Assembly (NCBI GenBank): GCA_029945945.1
Contig: JAQSDM010000005.1
Coordinates: 1,080,803-1,139,897 of the forward strand
Length of the DNA stretch: 59,095 bases
Direction of reading: 5' to 3'
DNA from: Algoriphagus sp.
GTDB lineage: Bacteria > Bacteroidota > Bacteroidia > Cytophagales > Cyclobacteriaceae
The position numbers and the translations under genes are program-made. This document shows, in pieces, positions 53,824 through 59,095 of the stretch (position 1 is the first letter of the stretch; every line of letters begins with the position of its first letter). The notes below the pieces were generated by a model that was not told the origin of the DNA, made no database searches, and worked only from the letters and a program-made list of their open reading frames with translations.

Positions 53824-55159
53824 GTTTTTGATGTAAGTCTTGTTGAATTTCTTCTAATGATCGGCCTTTGGTTTCAGGCATTTTGTATTTCACCCACCAA
53901 AGTTGCCAGACCATCATCAAAGCAAAGAATGCAAAGATATATCCTGGACCGAATTGGTTGGCAAAGAAAGGAAAGACGTTGGCAATCAATGCTGCAAGAA
54001 TCCAATGAGTGAAGCAACCGATGGATTGACCGTAAGCGCGGAGTTCATTTGGAAACACCTCAGAGATAAACACCCAAATCACAGACCCTTGACCGATGGC
54101 ATGTGAAGTAATGAAACCGAATACAAAAATTGGAAGCCAGAAGGAATCTATTCCCCCGACCAGGAAATTATAGGCCATCAGGGAAAGTGAGATGATGTAT
54201 CCGAATGAGCCGATATACATGAGTTTTTTCCTTCCAAGCCGATCAATCAGATAGAGGCCCAGGAAAGTTCCGATCAGGTTGACCACGCCAATTCCAATCG
54301 TGGAAATCAAGGCATTTTCCGTGGAAATCCCTGCCATTTCGAACACTCTCGGAGCGAAATAAATGATGGCATTTATCCCTGAAACCTGATTGAAGAAAGC
54401 AATAAAAATTGCCAGCATGGTAGTGGAAATGAAAGCTTTGGTAAAGAGTGCCGAGAAACTTCCTTTCTGCTTCAGCAATTTTTCTTCTTCGATTGCCAGG
54501 CGAATTGCTTCATCCACCCCTTCTGGATCTGTTCTGGTGAGAATTGCTCTCGCTCTTGGCTCATCATTGAATTTGGTGAGTATCCATCTTGGACTTTCCG
54601 GAATCAGGAAAATCATCACTGTGTAAATAATTGCCGGAATAGCTTCCACGCCCATCATCCATCTCCATTCTTCAGGAATTCCTGCTGTCCCAATCAGGTA
54701 ATTGGATAAATAAGCCATCAGGATTCCGAAAACGATGTTGAATTGGTAAAGAGCAACCAACAAGCCTCGGTTTTTTGCGGGAGCAATTTCTGAAATATAC
54801 ATCGGTGCGACGACTGAAGATGCTCCTACTCCAAGGCCTCCAAGAAATCTAAAGAATGTGAAAGACTCCACGTCCCAGGCAATTCCCGAGCCCAACGCGG
54901 ATACGAAGTAAAAGACCCCGATCCACAAAAGGCTTTTCTTCCTTCCAAGTTTGTCTGCAGGGATTCCTCCAAACAGTGCCCCGATAACGGTTCCATAAAG
55001 TGCCGATGCAATAGCAAGCCCATGGGCCAGATCACTGAGTTTCCAGACTTCCTGAATTGCCCTCTCAGCTCCGGATATTACAGCTGTATCAAAGCCAAAT
55101 AAAAAGCCGCCCAAAGCGGCTGTGATTGAAAGGAAAAATGCGTAGCTCTTTGAAGACAT
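53813..55159 (-). CDS. Sugar porter (MFS, XylE/GLUT type)
   Basis: The 448-residue protein has twelve transmembrane helices and sugar-porter motifs: GFLFGFDTAVISGAE, GGIPADKLGRKKSL, PESPRWILTKFND, FNQVSGINAIIYFAPRVFE, LYLIDRLGRKKLMYIG and PETKGRSLEEIQ at the end. Proton-coupled uptake of a hexose or pentose is expected. The kinase gene follows with overlap, so the pair imports and phosphorylates the sugar, probably fructose. Confidence 0.94.
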   Translation of the reverse strand: MSSKSYAFFLSITAALGGFLFGFDTAVISGAERAIQEVWKLSDLAHGLAIASALYGTVIGALFGGIPADKLGRKKSLLWIGVFYFVSALGSGIAWDVESFTFFRFLGGLGVGASSVVAPMYISEIAPAKNRGLLVALYQFNIVFGILMAYLSNYLIGTAGIPEEWRWMMGVEAIPAIIYTVMIFLIPESPRWILTKFNDEPRARAILTRTDPEGVDEAIRLAIEEEKLLKQKGSFSALFTKAFISTTMLAIFIAFFNQVSGINAIIYFAPRVFEMAGISTENALISTIGIGVVNLIGTFLGLYLIDRLGRKKLMYIGSFGYIISLSLMAYNFLVGGIDSFWLPIFVFGFITSHAIGQGSVIWVFISEVFPNELRAYGQSIGCFTHWILAALIANVFPFFANQFGPGYIFAFFALMMVWQLWWVKYKMPETKGRSLEEIQQDLHQKHVA

Positions 55160-55241
55160 GGATGAATTGGGCTTATTAGATTTTACTAAACTAAATAGAA
55201 CCCGAATAAATCAAAACTTATCAGGCTCTTTTCCTGGCAGA

Positions 55242-56534
55242 TTATCTGAAAGGGTAAACAAAGCTTCCAAATCTATCCATTATTGCTTTTTCCAATTCTT
55301 CATGGTGACTGGGGTGGGAAATTCGCATCAGTTCATGGGCACGCTGACGGAGGTTTTTTCCATACAAATTTGCCACTCCAAACTCAGTGACGACATACTG
55401 CAAATGAGCTCGAGTGGTTACCACCCCGGCTCCTTCTTTTAGAAAGGGGACAATTTTGGAAGTTCCTTTTTTGGTGCAGGCGGTCATTGCCATGATTGGT
55501 TTGCCTCCATCCGAAAGCGATGCACCTCGCATAAAATCCATTTGTCCGCCAACTCCTGAGTAATGATAACTTCCTATGGAATCTGCACAAACCTGACCTG
55601 TCAGATCCATTTCCAGGCAACTGTTGATAGATACTACTTTTGGGTTTTTCCGAATGACAGCAGTATCATTCACATAAGCTGCCTCGTGAAATGAATACTC
55701 AGGATTGTCGTGGATTTCTTTGTAAAGCGCTGCTGATCCAATGGTGAAAGAGGAGACGACTTTTCCGGGATGTTTTTTCTTGTAAGCATTGGTCACCGCC
55801 CCGGATTTCATCAGACCAAGGATTCCGTCGGAAAACATTTCAGTATGAATCCCAAGGTCTTTATGGCTGTGAAGAGAATTAAGAACCGCATCAGGAATAG
55901 CTCCGATTCCCATTTGAAGGGTTGCCCGGTCTTCGATCAGATTGGCAATATGATGGCCGATTTGACGCTCCGTTTCCGTGATTTTTTCAGCATAATTCAC
56001 CTCGAAAAGCGGTTCATCGACATAGATGGCTGCGGCAAACTTTGAAAAATGGATATGGCCGTCACCGTGAGTTCTTGGCATTTGCTTATTGACCTGAGCG
56101 ATGATGATTCTTGCAGTATCAACAGCCGGTTTGGCGATGTCAATGGATGTTCCCAAAGAGCAATAACCATGGATATCCGGTTCGGAAACATGAATTAAAG
56201 CCACGTCAATTTTGAGAATATTTTGTCTGAATAAATGCCCGATCTCACTCAGAAAAATGGGAACATAACCGCCCTGATCAGAATTAACTGCTGACCGTAC
56301 ATTTTCAGAAACGAAAAGAGAATTCATGAAAAAGCTGTCTCTGCAGTCAGGTTCGACCAACGGCATCGGACCAAGGGTGGAAATTGCTACGAGTTCCACA
56401 TTTCGGAGTTCGTCTTTTCTGGCTGCCAAAGCAAAAAGAAGCGTAGTGGGAGTAGCAGCGCTGCCATGAATAAAAACTCGCTGGTTGCTTTGAATAAGGC
56501 TTACTGCGTTTTCCGGGGTGGTGTAACTGATCAT
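55242..56534 (-). CDS. Acetyl-CoA hydrolase/CoA transferase family
   Basis: The 430-residue protein has the Cat1-family features: GSAATPTTLLFALAA at the start, LHVSEPDIHGYCSLG-like stretch, LQMGIGAIPDAVLNSL, FSDGILGLMKSGAV, SFTIGS, and the C-terminal YVVTEFGVANLYGKNLRQRA. It moves CoA between acetate and another acid (4-hydroxybutyrate, butyrate or succinate). It is divergent from icmF across a 236-base region with inverted half-sites, hinting at joint control of short-chain acyl-CoA metabolism. Confidence 0.92.
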   Translation of the reverse strand: MISYTTPENAVSLIQSNQRVFIHGSAATPTTLLFALAARKDELRNVELVAISTLGPMPLVEPDCRDSFFMNSLFVSENVRSAVNSDQGGYVPIFLSEIGHLFRQNILKIDVALIHVSEPDIHGYCSLGTSIDIAKPAVDTARIIIAQVNKQMPRTHGDGHIHFSKFAAAIYVDEPLFEVNYAEKITETERQIGHHIANLIEDRATLQMGIGAIPDAVLNSLHSHKDLGIHTEMFSDGILGLMKSGAVTNAYKKKHPGKVVSSFTIGSAALYKEIHDNPEYSFHEAAYVNDTAVIRKNPKVVSINSCLEMDLTGQVCADSIGSYHYSGVGGQMDFMRGASLSDGGKPIMAMTACTKKGTSKIVPFLKEGAGVVTTRAHLQYVVTEFGVANLYGKNLRQRAHELMRISHPSHHEELEKAIMDRFGSFVYPFR

Positions 56535-56661
56535 CGCTTAAAAGCTTGTGTAATTTGGCCTAATATTAAGGTTTGTTCCCTTCAATTAAGTTGATAAAAA
56601 TCAGGTAGAGGGAGGAATCTCATCAATTTTTGCCAAATAATATTCTGTTTTCGTCATGATG

Positions 56662-56740
56662 AAAATCAAGACCTCTTTGATTTTTGTTATATTCGCAGTC
56701 GCTAATCATCCTTGATTTTGTTACTTAAAGTGACAATCAA
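56662..56740 (+). promoter_or_regulatory. Two inverted TTGATT/AATCAA repeats before icmF
   Basis: AAAATCAA (56662-56669) with TTGATTTT (56677-56684), and TTGATT (56712-56717) with AATCAA (56735-56740), form two inverted pairs. They could be operator half-sites, or hairpins in the leader; the second lies 31 bases before the ATG. No B12 riboswitch features were found. Confidence 0.4.
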
Positions 56741-56770
56741 CTAAGCCAACGAAGTATTAAACCCAAACTC

Positions 56771-59095
56771 ATGTCTATATCTCAGGAGATTTATAAACCA
56801 AAGAATCATATCCGGATTGTCACCGCAGCATCGCTATTTGATGGTCATGATGCGGCCATCAATATTATGCGCCGGATTATTCAATCCACCGGTTGCGAAG
56901 TAATCCATTTGGGGCATAACAGATCCGTACAGGAAATCGTCGATTGCGCGATTCAGGAGGATGTTCAGGCAATTGCAATTACTTCTTATCAGGGCGGGCA
57001 CGTCGAATTTTTCAAGTACATGTATGATCTCCTTCGGCAAAAAGGCGCCGGCCATGTTAAGATTTTTGGCGGCGGTGGGGGGACCATCCATCCTGAAGAA
57101 ATCCGTGAACTACATGAATATGGGATTTCCAAAATCTACTCTCCCGATAATGGAAGAGCGATGGGCTTGCAAGGAATGATCAACGACTTGGTAATGCAGT
57201 GCGATTTCCCAATCGGGGATGTATTGCCTAAAGAATTTACGTTGGTGAAAGAGCGAAAGGAATTCGTAGCCAGGGCAATTTCCGCTTTTGAAAACTTCCC
57301 GGAAAACTCAAAGGAAGTTCTCGATCAAATACGAAACCAAAGCAAATCATTGACTACCCCAGTTCTGGGAATTACCGGAACAGGCGGGTCAGGAAAATCC
57401 TCATTGGTGGATGAATTGGTTCGTAGATTCCTGATGGATTTTGAATATAAAACTCTGGCAATCATTTCTGTAGATCCATCCAAGCGAAAAACTGGTGGAG
57501 CTCTTTTAGGAGATCGGATCCGGATGAATGCCATCCATCACCCTCGGGTTTTCATGCGTTCTTTGGCTACTCGTCAGTCCAATTTAGCACTTTCCAAATA
57601 CGTGCAGGATGCCGTGGATACCGTGAAAGCGGCGGGTTTTGACATGGTGATTTTGGAGACATCCGGAATCGGTCAGTCTGATACTGAGATCATCGAGCAT
57701 TCGGATATTTCTCTTTATGTGATGACTCCGGAATATGGTGCAGCTTCTCAGTTGGAGAAAATCGACATGCTGGACTTTGCAAATGTGATTGCGTTGAACA
57801 AGTTTGACAAGCGAGGAGCATTGGATGCGATTCGGGATGTGAAAAAGCAATTCAAGCGGAATCATAATCTTTGGGATATTTCAGATGAGGAAATTCCGGT
57901 TTTCGGCACCATCGCTTCCCAGTTTAATGACCCGGGAATGAACCAACTTTACCGGGCTTTGATCCATAAAATCAATGAAAAGCATTCAGGTTGGGAAAGT
58001 ACATTTGAATTAACCGCCGGAACTTCTGAGAAGATTTACATCATTCCACCGGCACGAACACGCTATCTAAGTGAAATCACAGAGAACAATCGAAGCTACG
58101 ACCGATGGGTAGAGGAGCAGAAAGAAATTGCACAGCAACTCTACAGCATCCAAAAATCAATCGAAGCGATCCGTGACACTAAAATTGAAGACAAGGACAG
58201 GTTGATCAAGGAACTTCAGGAAGTCTATGCTCAGGTAGAACTCAACCTCGATCCAAAAAATAAAAAATGGCTGGAAGAATGGCCGGCTGAAGCTGCCCGT
58301 TACGGAGAGGATTACTATACGTTCAAAGTTCGCGACAAGGAATTGAAGGTAAAAACCTATCATTCTTCTCTTTCGAATTCCCGAATTCCGAAAGTTTCCA
58401 TGCCGAAATACGAGGCTTGGGGCGAATTGCTGAAGTGGGGATTAAGAGAAAATCTTCCCGGTTATTTCCCCTACACGGCCGGAGTTTTTCCTTTCAAAAG
58501 GGAAGGAGAGGACCCGACCAGGATGTTTGCCGGAGAAGGCGGACCGGAGCGAACCAATAAGCGCTTCCATTATGTGTCCAAAGGAATGCCGGCAAAACGA
58601 CTTTCAACAGCTTTTGACTCGGTAACTCTTTATGGGGAAGACCCGGATTACAGACCGGATATTTATGGTAAAATCGGTAACTCCGGTGTCAACGTTTGTT
58701 GCCTTGACGATGCGAAAAAACTGTATTCAGGCTTTAATCTTGTTGATCCGATGACATCGGTTTCGATGACAATCAATGGTCCTGCAGCGACTATGACGGC
58801 ATTTTTTATGAATGCAGCCATTGATCAGCAATGTGAGATATACATTAAGGCAAATGGATTGGAAGGTGAAGTAAAACAGAAAATCCAGTCAATTTACAAA
58901 GCCAAAAAACTTCCCGTCCCAACTTATAATGCAGACATTCCGGAAGGAAATGAAGGTTTGGGCTTGATGCTTTTGGGTGTGACCGGAGATCAGGTTTTGT
59001 CAGCTGAGGTTTATGGAAAAATCAAAGCAGATACCCTTTCCAAAGTGCGAGGAACTGTTCAGGCGGATATTTTGAAAGAAGATCAGGCTCAGAAT
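56771..59095 (+). CDS. icmF: Fused isobutyryl-CoA mutase IcmF (3' partial)
   Basis: The frame begins [21 protein letters not shown] and stays open to the right edge with 775 codons visible. A B12-binding domain comes first with the cobalt-ligating His26 in [15 protein letters not shown], then a MeaI-type G-protein chaperone with P-loop [10 protein letters not shown] (about 203-212) and [13 protein letters not shown], and the start of the mutase large domain with [19 protein letters not shown]. This order identifies IcmF, which converts isobutyryl-CoA to n-butyryl-CoA. The visible GVFPFKRE part is typical of IcmF and differs from methylmalonyl-CoA mutase. The C-terminal part is outside the window. 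Confidence 0.93.
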   Translation, partial: MSISQEIYKPKNHIRIVTAASLFDGHDAAINIMRRIIQSTGCEVIHLGHNRSVQEIVDCAIQEDVQAIAITSYQGGHVEFFKYMYDLLRQKGAGHVKIFGGGGGTIHPEEIRELHEYGISKIYSPDNGRAMGLQGMINDLVMQCDFPIGDVLPKEFTLVKERKEFVARAISAFENFPENSKEVLDQIRNQSKSLTTPVLGITGTGGSGKSSLVDELVRRFLMDFEYKTLAIISVDPSKRKTGGALLGDRIRMNAIHHPRVFMRSLATRQSNLALSKYVQDAVDTVKAAGFDMVILETSGIGQSDTEIIEHSDISLYVMTPEYGAASQLEKIDMLDFANVIALNKFDKRGALDAIRDVKKQFKRNHNLWDISDEEIPVFGTIASQFNDPGMNQLYRALIHKINEKHSGWESTFELTAGTSEKIYIIPPARTRYLSEITENNRSYDRWVEEQKEIAQQLYSIQKSIEAIRDTKIEDKDRLIKELQEVYAQVELNLDPKNKKWLEEWPAEAARYGEDYYTFKVRDKELKVKTYHSSLSNSRIPKVSMPKYEAWGELLKWGLRENLPGYFPYTAGVFPFKREGEDPTRMFAGEGGPERTNKRFHYVSKGMPAKRLSTAFDSVTLYGEDPDYRPDIYGKIGNSGVNVCCLDDAKKLYSGFNLVDPMTSVSMTINGPAATMTAFFMNAAIDQQCEIYIKANGLEGEVKQKIQSIYKAKKLPVPTYNADIPEGNEGLGLMLLGVTGDQVLSAEVYGKIKADTLSKVRGTVQADILKEDQAQN

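Noticed and set aside
53512..54012. 166-residue frame opposite to the kinase and sugar porter
   Set aside because: It spans the ends of two clear genes on the other strand and has no recognisable domain.
56535..56770. Possible B12 riboswitch before icmF
   Set aside because: No B12 box or the conserved core was found; only short inverted repeats are visible.

Overview
The window looks like the chromosome of a Bacteroidota bacterium, most likely of the order Cytophagales (a Cyclobacteriaceae/Algoriphagus-like genome). The evidence is a type IX secretion sorting domain, a fused alpha-beta E1 dehydrogenase, a split transketolase, DUF3109 and DUF177 proteins, many small lipoproteins, weak Shine-Dalgarno sites, and several sequences matching the Bacteroidota promoter consensus (TTTG, about 19-20 bp, TAnnTTTG). 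These assignments come from recognising families by eye; no database search was run. No tRNA, rRNA operon, insertion sequence, prophage or CRISPR array was seen.

Layout. 1-2.3 kb: the end of a large HYR-repeat protein secreted by T9SS. 2.5-16.2 kb: a long minus-strand block with a Tat phosphoesterase, a GH99-like lipoprotein, an acetyltransferase, a tandem pair of small paralogs, split transketolase, Bcp, and cell-wall enzymes (M23 peptidase, LD-carboxypeptidase, PBP4) with YggS. 16.3-18.6 kb: a LysE-type exporter, two envelope proteins and YjdM. 18.7-22.7 kb: divergent alanine dehydrogenase and branched-chain 2-oxoacid dehydrogenase E1. 22.7-30 kb: lipoproteins, a LuxE-like enzyme, a sigma-54 activator lacking its DNA-binding domain, RNase P RNA, a candidate new small RNA, and metal/nuclease/acyltransferase genes. 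30.4-35.3 kb: two paralogous subtilases sharing an unusual linker repeat, and a cyclase-TPR protein whose gene overlaps the second subtilase. 35.5-42.1 kb: a four-gene operon of the Planctomycete-type cytochrome (PSCyt1/DUF1549/DUF1553), DUF1501 and SIS type. 42.2-48 kb: fatty-acid initiation and translation genes (accC, accB, efp, fabH, rpmF, DUF177, pdxA). 48-52.2 kb: rsmA, mgtE, a hydroxyacid dehydrogenase, greA and a HIT protein. 52.2-55.2 kb: a four-helix-bundle (S23/IVS) gene set between inverted families of short repeats, then a fructokinase-like enzyme and sugar porter. 55.2-59.1 kb: a CoA-transferase divergent from a fused isobutyryl-CoA mutase (IcmF) that runs off the end.

How the genes work together. 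Acyl-CoA metabolism recurs: alanine and branched-chain keto acid oxidation, CoA transfer, IcmF and malonyl-CoA formation. Envelope maintenance and extracellular degradation form the second theme. The most interesting non-coding signals are a greA leader that contains a predicted promoter followed by a strong intrinsic terminator, a second terminator directly before the HIT gene, a candidate structured small RNA downstream of the RNase P promoter side, and the inverted repeat families around the four-helix-bundle gene.
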